A stretch of DNA of 64,000 nucleotides, from positions 2,395,031 through 2,459,030 of the forward strand of contig JASKMD010000009.1 of assembly GCA_030144725.1 (NCBI GenBank), in the 5' to 3' direction. The first letter of the stretch is position 1, and every line of letters begins with the position of its first letter. The position numbers were made by a program, and so were the translations under genes. The notes under the pieces were generated by a model. The model saw only the letters and a list, made by a program, of their open reading frames with translations, had not been told where the DNA came from and did not search any database. This DNA comes from Haematococcus lacustris (lineage: Eukaryota > Chlorophyta > Chlorophyceae > Chlamydomonadales > Haematococcaceae). Of this stretch, positions 25,021-36,280 are shown one piece after another.

Positions 25021-25473
25021 GCTTCAGGGTTGCTGGTGGGGGCTTAGGGCGTTCGGTGGGTGGGGTGGGCTAGGCTTCGGGGGGCTGCCTGGGTGTCAAG
25101 GGACCGGGGGCTTAGATGGTCTTGGTTTGAGCGTTGGGGGTAGGGTTCTTGGTTTCAGGTCGAGGGGCGGAACTTAGGCTCGGGTGAGTAGTTTTGTGGG
25201 GAGGGTATGGGGTGGGTCTGGGGAGGTGAGCTAGGGTGGAGGGGGTTGGTGTGGGGGAGTGTCTTGACGTTGTCCTAGGGAGGGGGTTGCTTGGGTTGTG
25301 TGGACCTTTGCATGTGGGGTGTGGACCTTTGCTTGGGGTGTGTGGACCGCTGTGTTTGGGTGGGGTGCTTGGGGATCGTGTATGGGGGAACCTTGTTTTG
25401 TAGTAGTCTTCTCTTATCATCTTTTCTTTAGTGTCACTCTCTCTCTTGTAATGCTATTCCATCAAAAAAAAAA

Positions 25474-27018
25474 GGAGCTGCGGCAGCTGGTGGGTGAGCG
25501 CGGTCTTGTGGACCCGTGGCGCCATCTGCACCCCTCCAAGAGAGACCTCACCCACTTCAGCGAGCGTTGGCAGACGGGTGCGCGCCTCGACCGGTGGTAC
25601 GTCTCGGAGGAGCTGGTGCAGTGGCAGATGGACAGCGCCATCCAGGGTGTGCTGCCAGTGCCCACCGACCACCGGCCCGTGTCTGTGGCAGTGTGCCCCC
25701 CCGACCTGCCTCTCACCGTCCCCGCTCCCTGGCAGCTGCACCCCGCCCACCTTGACAACCCCGACCTGCTGGACTGCCTCAAGGACTTCCTACAGGCGGA
25801 GGCCCTTTACCACGAGGCTGCGAGTCAGCTGGGGCTGCCTAGGGATGGGCACAGGGCCAGGTGGGCCCGCATCAAGCAGGGCCTGGCCATGCGTGCCCAG
25901 CACTTCCTGCGGGCCCAGCGCCGCGCGCAGCGTGACCTGCAGCAGCGCAGGGAGAAGGCGGCAGCAGTGGCCAGGGCTCACCTCGTGCGGCAGCTGGTGC
26001 GGGTGGAGCGAGAGGGGGAGGCTGAGGTGCAGGCGGCGCAGCACCTGGGAGAGGCCGCAGCCCTGGCGGGGGTGGGGGCGAGGGAGCAGGGGGCCCAGCA
26101 GTCCCTGCTCGCCAGCGCGGTTCTCGACCAGTACTACGGCGACCGATCCTCCTTCTACTTCTACCATCGCGACCAGCCTGCGCACACCCCCACCCTCATC
26201 TCCTCTCTCCAGCTCCCCGGACAGCCAGGTCATCCAGCAGACCTCACCACGCCGGCCGGGGTGAAGGCAGCGTGCAGGGCTTTCCAGCAGCACTACTCAG
26301 CTTCAGGGCCCACCGGAGTCTACGCAGCCAAGCCGGTGGACACAGCTGCGCGCGCCGCGCTGCTGGGCAGCCTCACCTCCCACCTCACCCCCACCCAGGC
26401 CAGGGCTGCCGAGGGTCCCGATGGCAGCCCTATGCTGTCAGAGGAGGAGCTGGGCCGGGCTCTGCAGGGCTGCGCGCACAGCAAGGCCCCGGGGCTAGAT
26501 GGGCTGCCCATGGAGGTCTATGACCGGCTGTGGGTGGAGCTGGGGCGGCCGCTGCGGGCCATGTTGCGAGAGGCCCTGGCAGACACCGCTGACCCTGCCC
26601 CCCTGGCTGAGTTCCTGACCGGCATCATCACCCTCGTGCCCAAGGCTGGCAAGCCGAGGGACCAGGTGGCCGGCTACCGCCCCATCACGCTCCTCAACTG
26701 CGACGTGCGCCTGGTGGCCAGGGCAGTGGAGGACCGGCTGCAGCTGCCCTTGGACCTGCTGGTGTCCCCCTCTCAGTCGGCCTAAATCCTGGGCAGGGAC
26801 ATCAGCGACAGCGTGCAGTTCCACCTAGGCCTGCTGGAGTACCTGCAGCAGCGGGGCAGCCCAGCCTGGCTGTTGTTGCTGGACCTGGCGGGTGCCTATG
26901 ACAACGTGTCCTGGGGCTTGCTCCAGGACACAATGGAGGCCATGGGGTTCTGCCGGGAGGGGCATGTGCGCTGGGCTCAGCTGCTGCACCGGGGGGCCAC
27001 GAGTCAGGTGCTGGTCAA
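25474..27018 (+). mobile_element. L1-type LINE, copy E, 5'-truncated, left part
   Basis: It begins inside the endonuclease coding region (equivalent to about 606 of copy A), directly on the A-tail of copy C and in the same orientation. This is the pattern of a 5'-truncated LINE insertion at an existing tail. It is interrupted at 27018 by the Gypsy element. The frame runs from the truncation to a TAA at 26783 (TTC in the other copies, two base changes). The RT motif A region is present at about 26880. Confidence 0.86.
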
Positions 27019-27209
27019 TGTTACGTGGCAATGCGCCTGGCTGATATGCCATTAAAGGACAACCATATAATGCCCCCATGCGCCAGTGTAACTCTCAAAG
27101 TGCGGTGACCGGTGTCAAGGCCGGGTTCGACTCCCGGGAGCTTAGACATCGCCCAAAGCTCTTTAGCCGCACTAAGAGGATTACGCTGGCCGTGCCAAGG
27201 CACGTTACA
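27019..27209 (+). repeat. Gypsy 5' LTR
   Basis: A 191-bp repeat, TGTTACGTGG...ACGTTACA, with a CATATAATG TATA-like box near 27064. Comparison with the 3' LTR shows one difference (GTGCCAAGG here, GTGCAAAGG there). Confidence 0.95.
27121..27137 (+). promoter_or_regulatory. tRNA T-arm/B-box-like hairpin in the LTR
   Basis: CCGGGTTCGACTCCCGG has a perfect 5-bp stem and a 7-nt TTCGACT loop. It matches the TPsiC arm of a tRNA and the RNA polymerase III B-box consensus GGTTCGANNCC. The 3' LTR has the same at 59157-59173. No convincing full cloverleaf surrounds it. Confidence 0.6.
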
Positions 27210-27210
27210 T

Positions 27211-27224
27211 TGGGTTTCGACCAC
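27211..27224 (+). promoter_or_regulatory. Putative primer-binding site
   Basis: TGGGTTTCGACC starts two bases after the LTR, where Gypsy elements pair with a tRNA 3' end (TGG complements CCA). It resembles the TRIM sequence TTGGTTTCCGACC and the LARD-like sequence TTGGTTTCCGC. The tRNA could not be identified without a tRNA set. Confidence 0.5.
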
Positions 27225-28614
27225 GCTGAGTGCGCACTCGAGTGCGTCTGTTCGAAGGAGTTGTAGTCGAGACCGCTTGTAGAGAGCAACCGCGCTTGTT
27301 CTCACTATTTGCTTGGAAAGGTTGGCAGGAGACCTGCCGGGGAAAAGTTGAATTTCCGTGGAACGAAGACCAAGAGTTTGTCTTGCAACAGTATCGCGAG
27401 CAGCTCCGAGGGTGGTACGAGTCGACTTTCAAAATGGGTATGTGATCTAGCGCTGCCAGATTAGTACACCGCTGTTGCCTAGCATGGATCACCTGTTGTT
27501 TTCACCTAGTGAGGCACAACAGATTAGCGCAGCCTTAGACTGTTTGACTCGTGAGCAACAAAGCCAGCTATTGATCTGCAATACAAAGCAAGAGTTTCGC
27601 AACATGCTCTGTTTCCTGCTGGGTGCCCGTTTGCTTCCAGATCCAGAACAGACTGCTATGCGTACCTAGACCGATCAATCGGCTGCAAGCCAGCAGCATC
27701 CTCAACAATTGCAGCAGCAATTCGCACAGCTGAGAACGACCTTTCTGGCTGCTCCAAACAGGCCAGTAGCCGAGGCTGTTTCCAATAATGCCGCTACAAG
27801 CGAGCAAGGGCTAGGTGCTGGGTTTTCGTTTGGTTCTGGGATCCCAGCGGCCATGAGCCCTGTCAATGTTTCTGTGGCACTGCCAACGGCCCATGCGCCT
27901 GCTTCTCAACAATTGGTGTCGCGATTAGCACAGGCTGTCCCGAATGTTGGGGCACTAGGCGTGTCTCAATCGCAGCAAAATGTTGAGCCGAATAGTGCAG
28001 GCCAGCCAGCCAGTGAGGCAAATGTGGGCGAGTTGGCTGAGCGCATTGCAGCAGCAGCAGCAGCAGCGGTGGCAGCAGCTCCGGGCCAGGACCGGATGAC
28101 GACCATGGCCGCGTTCACCAACGCAGCAGCGCATTTGGTGACCCTAGCGAGGTCGTTTCCCGACCCAGTGAGTACGTCTCGAATAGCATCTGCAGTGTTG
28201 CCGACCCATGGGCCACAGAGCAATGTCAAAGTGACCCTGCCAGCAATCAAGAAGTGGGGCTTGAAGTGCTTGTTTGATGGTAGGGACTTAGACCTCTTTC
28301 TCGTGCTTCCCATCAGGCCCCGGCGGCAACGATCATCTTGATGGTCTCAGATGAGCTACGACGTGTGTTGAACCTCCAAGTAAGCCAAGCTTTGAGCCTA
28401 GGCAAGCAGCTCACAGAGCAAGAGGTGGTAGCTAGCCTCAAGGAGCTCATCGGTTACAACATGCATGATGCAAAGCACATTGCCATGACGCGTTTAGTGC
28501 ATGGTAGTGTCAAGCAACGCACAGATCAGACCGTGCTTGAGTATGCCGTAGATTTCAGGCTGGAGGTCATGCGTGCAGATGCTCTGCCCGCAGCGGTGCT
28601 ATGTGACTTGTTTG

Positions 28615-29821
28615 TAGGGTTGGCCAGAACCGTAGCGGTGTATATACGTAGGTACGTATATACAGTATATACGTAGCGTACCCCGACCACCGTGTATCCG
28701 TAGGCAGCCGTAGGTACGTCGGTTGACCGTAGAATTCCGTAGGTTTGACCGTAGTTTTCGCGCTTGAACCGTACACGCGCCGGCCAAATCGCGAGATTGC
28801 AAAGGAAGCAGTACGCACAAGTCACCGTAAACGCGGGTGTGACCGTAACGCGGGTCAAATATAAGTCGCTGCGATACCCGATGGCATTCATTCCGATGGA
28901 TGGTGCATACGAGAGATGTGGCGACCGGATACTGCAGCCAGGCCCCTCCGGGAAGAAGACGCCCGTAGAGCTGCTAGCCGAGCTCATAGCCTTGAAGGCG
29001 AATGGCACCGCCAGCTACTGGGATAAGCTTCAGCCTGTGCTGACAGGCGCTCAGCGCACGGAAGAAGCTCTTGGGAGGGCGTGTGCAGCTGGCCAAGGCC
29101 AACCACCGGCGCCACTTCTGGTCAGTGCACATGGCTTCCCACCACCCTGAGCTGGCAGCTGTGGCCATCCGTGTGCTTTCTGCCCATGTCACCACAGCAG
29201 CGGCTGAGCGGAACTGGTCAGTTTTTGGCCAGATCTTCTCCAAGACCCGCAACCGCCTAACTCTGGAGAGTGCGAAGAAGATCGTATACATCCGAGGGAA
29301 CAGCAATGTAATAATGAAGGGGGTGGATGAGGAGGTGGTGCTGTCACAAGCATGCCTGGAGGTGGAGGAGGAGGAGGAGGAGGTGGTGATGTTGTAAAGG
29401 AGGCTGGCACAAGGGGGATTAAAACCATGCACACATGGTTGGCAGAGTAGGAGCACATGGCCACACATGCGTGGCACACATGATTGGTTGAGTAGGAGCC
29501 CATGGCTGACTACATAGCTGCATCCACGGCTGCCACACGAGGGGTTTGGACACATGCTTGGCGCACAGAGTAGGAGCACATTGCTAACAGCATGCATGGC
29601 TGGCTGGCATATAGATGTGTCACGACACTGCTATTGGTTGAGATTCTGAACATGCTTACCCCTAGCGGGCGTTTTTCTAGTTGTTGAGCACCAAACTGCA
29701 TACTCACTTTCGCAAAATGACGACCCTGCCCCTACGGAAGACACTACGGAACTAAGAATACAGTAAATACGTATGTATATACCGTCTTTCTAGCCGCCAC
29801 CTACGGATCTGGCCAACCCTA
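28615..29821 (+). mobile_element. hAT DNA transposon, internally deleted
   Basis: A 1207-bp element inserted in gag with an 8-bp target duplication CTTGTTTG (28607-28614 and 29822-29829), the hAT hallmark. Terminal inverted repeats begin TAGGGTTGGCCAGA and match over 20 of 21 bases. Subterminal CCGTAG motifs are clustered at the left end (28630-28760), with CTACGG at the right end, the usual arrangement of hAT transposase-binding sites. Insertion plus duplication is 1215 bp, a multiple of three, and the gag frame agrees on both sides. Confidence 0.93.
29071..29397 (+). pseudogene. hAT transposase C-terminal dimerisation region, remnant
   Basis: The frame contains AERNWSVFGQIFSKTRNRLT followed by KKIVYI, the conserved hAT family dimerisation motif, preceded by HFWSVHMASHHPELAAVAIRVLS. 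A related upstream piece (about 28880-29070, ending SYWDKLQPVLTG) lies in another frame, so at least one frameshift is present. The DDE-type catalytic region is missing. It is a relic that could at most move with transposase supplied from elsewhere. Confidence 0.85.
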
Positions 29822-30629
29822 CTTGTTTGTGAAGGGCTTGAAGGCTACCATAGCCGCACAGTGTGCCCGCACTTCTGCCGGACTCCTATGGACTGACTTG
29901 AATGAGTGCATCACGTATGCTATAGGCAAAGAGGCAACCATGCCTGGTGGCAGCAAGTCAGGAGCACCAGTAGCTATTCTGTCACACCAGGACCAACGCA
30001 AGGGTGTGGATAGAGGTCACTCTAGTTTCCCTGCCCGTGGTCGTGGGCGTGGTGTGCAGGGGCTCATGACCTCTGATGAGGGCTACCAGTTCAAGCGTGA
30101 TGGTGGGCAGTGGCAGCTAGTGCCACAGGGCTTCGTTCCTCATGGCGGTGGAGGCCGTGGCGGCCCGCTGCGAGGCCGTCGGGGTGATGACCAGTGGGAC
30201 CGGGGATATGACCAATCAAGCCAGGGTGAGCGCACCCCATATGGGCGTGACAGGCAAGGCAGGGGTGGCTATGGCCGTGGAGGCGCACGGGGAGGCCAGG
30301 GCCGTGGCAGCCAAGGAGGCCCAGGAAGTGGTGGCAGCCAGGGAGGCCCTGGGAGTGGCGGCAGTCAGGGAGGATGGCAAGGAGGCCATGGTGACCAGCA
30401 GGGTGGCGGCCAAGGCAGCTGGCAAGGAGGCCACGGTGGCCAAGGAGGCGGTCGGCAGGGTGGCACTCAGCAGCCAGCATTTGCTGCTCCGGTAATGTTT
30501 CACCAGCCTAATGAGCCACTTGCCTGTGAGCATTGTGCACCCCATCCATGCCAGTGCGCATGGGAATAGGAATCTGCCTGGACTGGTTTAGGGTGCAACC
30601 TACCAGGCGGGGACCAGCGTGTTGCTAAC

Positions 30630-32471
30630 ATGGTGTATGTGAATGAACCATGTAAGCTGGACTCCCCACGCATCCTAGGAGTTGTTTGTTCTTCTATAAC
30701 AAAACAAGTGCCTCTTCCGTTTGTCTTCACAGCCAGACTAGGAGGGAGAGAATGTGTAGCTATGATTGACACTGGAGCTACGTACACCATCTTGTCAGAG
30801 AAGTGGCTAAATCAACCAGGCTACAAGAACAAACACATGAGCGTGACTCTTTTGGAACGAAGGATCTCGGTGGTGGCTGCAAACAATGCATCCATGCCTA
30901 TCACCCAGCAAGTCCATGCAACTGTGTCAATTGAGGGGAGTGTTACGCCTGTGGCAGCCAAAATCTTACCAGAGATGTTGGAGGGTATTGACCTAATCTT
31001 GGGTGCTGACTGGCAGAAGTCACGTGGCGCTGTGCTGGACGTTGGCTCAAACATATGCCACATCAAAGTCGGCAACAAGTTGCACAAGCTACACTCTCAG
31101 CACCACAAGTTCAGGCCGGGCGCAGCTGTTCTCGCCGCTGTGGCGGACAGTGGTGAAGCAGTGAAAGTGCTGAGCGCAAAACAAGCTGCAAGGGCCCTGA
31201 GAAAAGGTTGCTGCAGCGTGCTTGCCCTGGTCCAACCATCGGCTGCAAATGATGATAAAGGCTGGTACAACGGCAGCCTTGCATCCGTTCTCATCAACAA
31301 CCAAGAAGGGTGTGAGAGGCCTGGGCTTGTGCCGGCCTCAGTTATCGACAGCATGGTGCATGAGGAATTCCCAACAGTGTTCCAGGACATGCCAGCTGGA
31401 CTACCGCCTGACCGAGGGGTAGGCCACACCATTCGCTTAGAACCTGGACATGCACCTCCTTACCAACGTGCTCGGCGCTACAGTCTGAAAGAAATGGATG
31501 AGATGAGGAAGCAGGTAGCGGAGCTGTTGGCAAAGAAGCTCATTGAGCCTAGCAGCAGTCCGTATGGTGCCCCAGTCTTGTTTGTGCAGAAGCGTGATGG
31601 CACTCTCAGGATGTGCATTGATTTCCGCGCGCTAAACAAACTGACTGTGAGGGATAGGTACCCCCTGCCAAGAATTGACGACCTATTTGACAGAGTCCAA
31701 GGGAAGACGGTGTTCAGCTCGTTAGGCCTCCAAAGTGGTTATCACCAAATACGCATCACGCCTGAGGACGTGCCCAAAACTGCTTTCGTCACACCTGGAG
31801 GGCAGTTTCAGTACAAGGTGTTGTGTTTTGGGTTGACGAATGCCCCAGCCACCTTCCAACGTGTGATGAACCGTATCTTTGAGAAGCAGCTGCTGGCGGG
31901 CACGGTACTCGTGTATCTTGACGACATCTTGGTCATGAGTCGTTCGCCGGCGGAGCATGTACAACATCTTCGAGAGGTGTTGCAAGTCATGAAAGATAAC
32001 AACCTGTATGCTAAGCTTAGTAAGTGTGAGTTTAACAAACCTGAGCTGAAGTTCTTGGGTCACATCGTGGGAAGGCATGGCATTGCCGTAGATCCTGCCA
32101 AAGTGCAAGTCATTCAGGATTGGGCTATGCCCACGTGTCTTAAAGAATTGCAGGCATTCCTTGGCCTCGCAAACTTCTTCCGGCGTTTCATTGCAGGCTA
32201 CAGCACCATTGCTGCACCGCTGACACACCTTACTGGTGAAGCTGTGGCGGCCGGTACAAACTGGAGACAGCTCAGTGAGCCTGCTGTAAATGCTTTCAAC
32301 GCTCTTAAAGAAGCTCTGTGTTCAGTACCTGTCTTGGCTCTCCCTGACCCGTTACAACCTTTTGAGGTGTGGTCTGATGCCTCACTTGCGGGCACGGGAG
32401 GTGTCCTAATGCAAAACGGCAGAGTGGTTGCGTACACGAGCCACAAGTTCACTCCGGCTCAGCACAGCTGA
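30630..32471 (+). pseudogene. Gypsy protease-RT, unit 1 (truncated in RNase H)
   Basis: An aspartic protease (MIDTGATYTILSEKW near residue 46) is followed by a reverse transcriptase with conserved LNKLTVRDRYPLPRID, FGLTNAPATFQRVMN and YLDD, and the start of RNase H (FEVWSDASLAGTGG). The frame is open for 613 codons but ends at the tandem-join TGA. RT motif A reads SSLGLQSGYHQ where the other four units have SSLDLQSGYHQ, so the catalytic aspartate is replaced by glycine at about 31725. It is therefore expected to be catalytically dead even if translated. The preceding gag TAG lies in the same frame with no other stop between. Confidence 0.88.
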
Positions 32472-33022
32472 GAACGACCTCACCAGTAGCTATTCTGTCA
32501 CACCAGGACCAACGCAAGGGTGTGGATAGAGGTCACTCTAGTTTCCCTGCCCGTGGTCATGGGCGTGGTGTGCAGGGGCTCATGACCTCTGATGAGGGCC
32601 ACCAGTTCAAGCGTGATGGTGGGCAGTGGCAGCCAGTGCCACAGGGCTTCGTTCCTCATGGCGGTGGAGGCCGTGGCGGCCCGCTGCGAGGCCGTCGGGG
32701 TGATGACCAGTGGGACCGGGGATATGACCAATCAAGCCAGGGTGAGCGCACCCCATATGGGCGTGACAGGCAAGGCAGGGGTGGCTATGGCCGTGGAGGC
32801 GCACGGGGAGGCCAGGGCCGTGGCAGCCAAGGAGGCCCAGGAAGTGGTGGCAGCCAGGGAGGCCCTGGGAGTGGCGGCAGTCAGGGAGGATGGCAAGGAG
32901 GCCATGGTGACCAGTAGGGTGGCGGCCAAGGCAGCTGGCAAGGAGGCCACGGTGGCCAAGGAGGCGGTCGGCAGGGTGGCACTCAGCAGCCAGCATTTGC
33001 TGCTCCGGTAATGTTTCACCAG

Positions 33023-33629
33023 AAAGAAGAAAGAAAGAAAAGAAAGAAAACTACTCCGGTACAAACCGGCGTGCATTAAGGGAGGAGCTTCCGCCTGTGG
33101 CGCGGCCTGCTCCCACCTCCAAACGTTGGACACAGGCTGGACATGTCCCCATCAAGCTGCCCTAGCTGTAGCCACAGACCACAGCTAGCACCCAAGGCAA
33201 ACAAAGAGGCATGAGAGGAGCAAAGACTAGTGCACTTGGCAGCTGGCCTTATCTCTTCTCCTCGTTGACGAGAGCAGTTCCAGCCTTGTCCGCCGGATGT
33301 CGCACTAAAAGCTGAAGTTCAGGCTCCAAAAGTCCAAACTTCAGCTGTCAGCCAACGTCCCGCATTGAGGTAGCTCTGCTCCCTCCTTGATGACGCCAAC
33401 AACTCCACAACAGCTCGATGACCCGCAGCGGTCGTGTGCGGCACCCGGACCTCATTTGTATTCCGCTGGACAAAGCGGTGCCCGTTCAAGCCTGGGAAGG
33501 CTTTCCCGTTGCATCCCAATTTATATACCGCTGGGTGCGGTGGTGAGGTAGCTTAGCCAATCCGTGCGACCGAAGTCAACGCGGATTGTTACCAGGGCCA
33601 CCGCGTGGAGGTGCCTCACCGCCAGCCCC
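33023..33629 (-). mobile_element. SINE-like non-autonomous retroelement, longer copy
   Basis: A 607-bp insert in tandem unit 2, with a 12-bp target duplication ATGTTTCACCAG (33011-33022 and 33630-33641). It is highly similar to the insert at 12434 and about 50 bp longer on the right. It has a purine-rich AAAGAAG left end (the 3' tail on the minus strand), a TATATAAATT box on the minus strand near 33525, and no open frame of substance. Because it sits in one unit only, it inserted after the tandem amplification or that unit was never copied again. Confidence 0.8.
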
Positions 33630-33764
33630 ATGTTTCACCAGCCTAATGAGCCACTTGCCTGTGAGCATTGTGCACCCCATCCATGCCAGTGCGCATGGGA
33701 ATAGGAATCTGCCTGGACTGGTTTAGGGTGCAACCTACCAGGCGGGGACCAGCGTGTTGCTAAC

Positions 33765-35606
33765 ATGGTGTATGTGAATGAACCATGTAAGCTGGACTCC
33801 CCACGCATCCTAGGAGTTGTTTGTTCTTCTATAACAAAACAAGTGCCTCTTCCGTTTGTCTTCACAGCCAGACTAGGAGGGAGAGAATGTGTAGCTATGA
33901 TTGACACTGGAGCTACGTACACCATCTTGTCAGAGAAGTGGCTAAATCAACCAGGCTACAAGAACAAACACATGAGCGTGACTCTTTTGGAACGAAGGAT
34001 CTCGGTGGTGGCTGCAAACAATGCATCCATGCCTATCACCCAGCAAGTCCATGCAACTGTGTCAATTGAGAGGAGTGTTACGCCTGTGGCAGCCAAAATC
34101 TTACCAGAGATGTTGGAGGGTATTGACCTAATCTTGGGTGCTGACTGGCAGAAGTCACATGGCGCTGTGCTGGACGTTGGCTCAAACATATGCCACATCA
34201 AAGTCGGCAACAAGTTGCACAAGCTACACTCTCAGCACCACAAGTTCAGGCCGGGCGCAGCTGTTCTCGCCGCTGTGGCGGACAGTGGTGAAGCAGTGAA
34301 AGTGCTGAGCGCAAAACAAGCTGCAAGGGCCCTGAGAAAAGGTTGCTGCAGCGTGCTTGCCCTGGTCCAACCATCGGCTGCAAATGATGATAAAGGCTGG
34401 TACAACGGCAGCCTTGCATCCGTTCTCATCAACAACCAAGAAGGGTGTAAGAAGCCTGGGCTTGTGCCGGCCTCAGTTATCGACAGCATGGTGCATGAGG
34501 AATTCCCAACAGTGTTCCAGGACATGCCAGCTGGACTACCGCCTGACCGAGGGGTAGGCCACACCATTCGCTTAGAACCTGGACATGCACCTCCTTACCA
34601 ACGTGCTCGGCGCTACAGTCTGAAAGAAATGGATGAGATGAGGAAGCAGGTAGCGGAGCTGTTGGCAAAGAAGCTCATTGAGCCTAGCAGCAGTCCGTAT
34701 GGTGCCCCAGTCTTGTTTGTGCAGAAGCGTGATGGCACTCTCAGGATGTGCATTGATTTCCGCGCGCTAAACAAACTGACTGTGAGGGATAGGTACCCCC
34801 TGCCAAGAATTGACGACCTATTTGACAGAGTCCAAGGGAAGACGGTGTTCAGCTCGTTAGACCTCCAAAGTGGTTATCACCAAATACGCATCACGCCTGA
34901 GGACGTGCCCAAAACTGCTTTCGTCACACCTGGAGGGCAGTTTCAGTACAAGGTGTTGTGTTTTGGGTTGACGAATGCCCCAGCCACCTTCCAACGTGTG
35001 ATGAACCGTATCTTTGAGAAGCAGCTGTTGGCGTGCACGGTACTCGTGTATCTTGACGACATCTTGGTCATGAGTCGTTCGCCGGCGGAGCATGTACAAC
35101 ATCTTCGAGAGGTGTTGCAAGTCATGAAAGATAACAACCTGTATGCTTAGCTTAGTAAGTGTGAGTTTAACAAACCTGAGCTGAAGTTCTTGGGTCACAT
35201 CGTGGGAAGGCATGGCATTGCCGTAGATCCTGCCAAAGTGCAAGTCATTCAGGATTGGGCTATGCCCACGTGTCTTAAAGAATTGCAGGCATTCCTTGGC
35301 CTCGCAAACTTCTTCCGGCGTTTCATTGCAGGCTACAGCACCATTGTTGCACCGCTGACACACCTTACTGGTGAAGCTGTGGCGGCCGGTACAAACTGGA
35401 GACAGCTCAGTGAGCCTGCTGTAAATGCTTTCAACGCTCTTAAAGAAGCTCTGTGTTCAGCACCTGTCTTGGCTCTCCCTGACCCGTTACAACCTTTTGA
35501 GGTGTGGTCTGATGCCTCACTTGCGGGCACGGGAGGTGTCCTGATGCAAAACGGCAGAGTGGTTGCGTACACGAGCCACAAGTTCACTCCGGCTCAGCAC
35601 AGCTGA
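33765..35606 (+). pseudogene. Gypsy protease-RT, unit 2
   Basis: Same domain order as unit 1, with the motif A aspartate present. There is a premature TAG at 35148 (AAG in units 1 and 4) after NNLYA, between the RT palm and thumb. The frame then continues to the tandem-join TGA. The gag tail of this unit also has a TAG at about 32918 and the SINE-like insertion. Variants shared only with unit 3 (AAGAAGCC near 34448, GCGTGCACGG near 35031) mark these two units as nearest relatives. Confidence 0.88.
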
Positions 35607-36280
35607 GAACGACCTCACCAGTAGCTATTCTGTCACACCAGGACCAACGCAAGGGTGTGGATAGAGGTCACTCTAGTTTCCCTGCCCGTGGTCGTGGGCG
35701 TGGTGTGCAGGGGCTCATGACCTCTGATGAGGGCCACCAGTTCAAGCGTGATGGTGGGCAGTGGCAGCCAGTGCCACAGGGCTTCGTTCCTCATGGCGGT
35801 GGAGGCCGTGGCGGCCCGCTGCGAGGCCGTCGGGGTGATGACCAGTGGGACCGGGGATATGACCAATCAAGCCAGGGTGAGCGCACCCCATATGGGCGTG
35901 ACAGGCAAGGCAGGGGTGGCTATGGCCGTGGAGGCGCACGGGGAGGCCAGGGCCGTGGCAGCCAAGGAGGCCCAGGAAGTGGTGGCAGCCAGGGAGGCCC
36001 TGGGAGTGGCGGCAGTCAGGGAGGATGGCAAGGAGGCCATGGTGACCAGCAGGGTGGCGGCCAAGGCAGCTGGCAAGGAGGCCACGGTGGCCAAGGAGGC
36101 GGTCGGCAGGGTGGCACTCAGCAGCCAGCATTTGCTGCTCCGGTAATGTTTCACCAGCCTAATGAGCCACTTGCCTGTGAGCATTGTGCACCCCATCCAT
36201 GCCAGTGCGCATGGGAATAGGAATCTGCCTGGACTGGTTTAGGGTGCAACCTACCAGGCGGGGACCAGCGTGTTGCTAAC

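Larger units (their letters stand above)
13950..25473 (+). mobile_element. L1-type LINE, copy C, interrupted by two LTR elements
   Basis: Third head-to-tail copy. It is interrupted by a TRIM (14652-14984) and a 3.1-kb LTR element (16930-20028), both with clean 5-bp target duplications, so LINE sequence resumes exactly on the far side of each. Like B it has the internal RT duplication (join at 21057). Its 3' UTR is longer than in A and B: about 250 bp after 24955 (including 25020-25220) is absent from those copies. It ends with an A-tail at about 25464-25473, onto which copy E is attached. Confidence 0.87.
27484..30569 (+). pseudogene. Gypsy gag, broken by stop, frameshift and hAT insertion
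   Basis: Capsid-like protein that would package element RNA. It starts at ATG 27484 (MDHLLFSPSEAQQ). It has a Gln/Ala-rich N-terminal part with a TAG at 27667, then a frameshift around 28300. The capsid-like core (helical, 'DELRRVLNLQ' to 'FRLEVMRADALP') is split by the hAT element. The protein resumes at 29830 (KGLKATIAAQ) and ends in a long Gly/Arg/Gln-rich nucleic-acid-binding tail. The final CEHCAPHPCQC is cysteine-rich but is not a standard CCHC knuckle. The gag stop is TAG at 30567, with the downstream protease in the same frame. The tail portion is repeated in each downstream tandem unit. Confidence 0.8.

Noticed and set aside
27100..27160. A tRNA gene in the LTR
   Set aside because: Only the T-arm is convincing. 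No acceptor, D-arm or anticodon stem could be paired around it.
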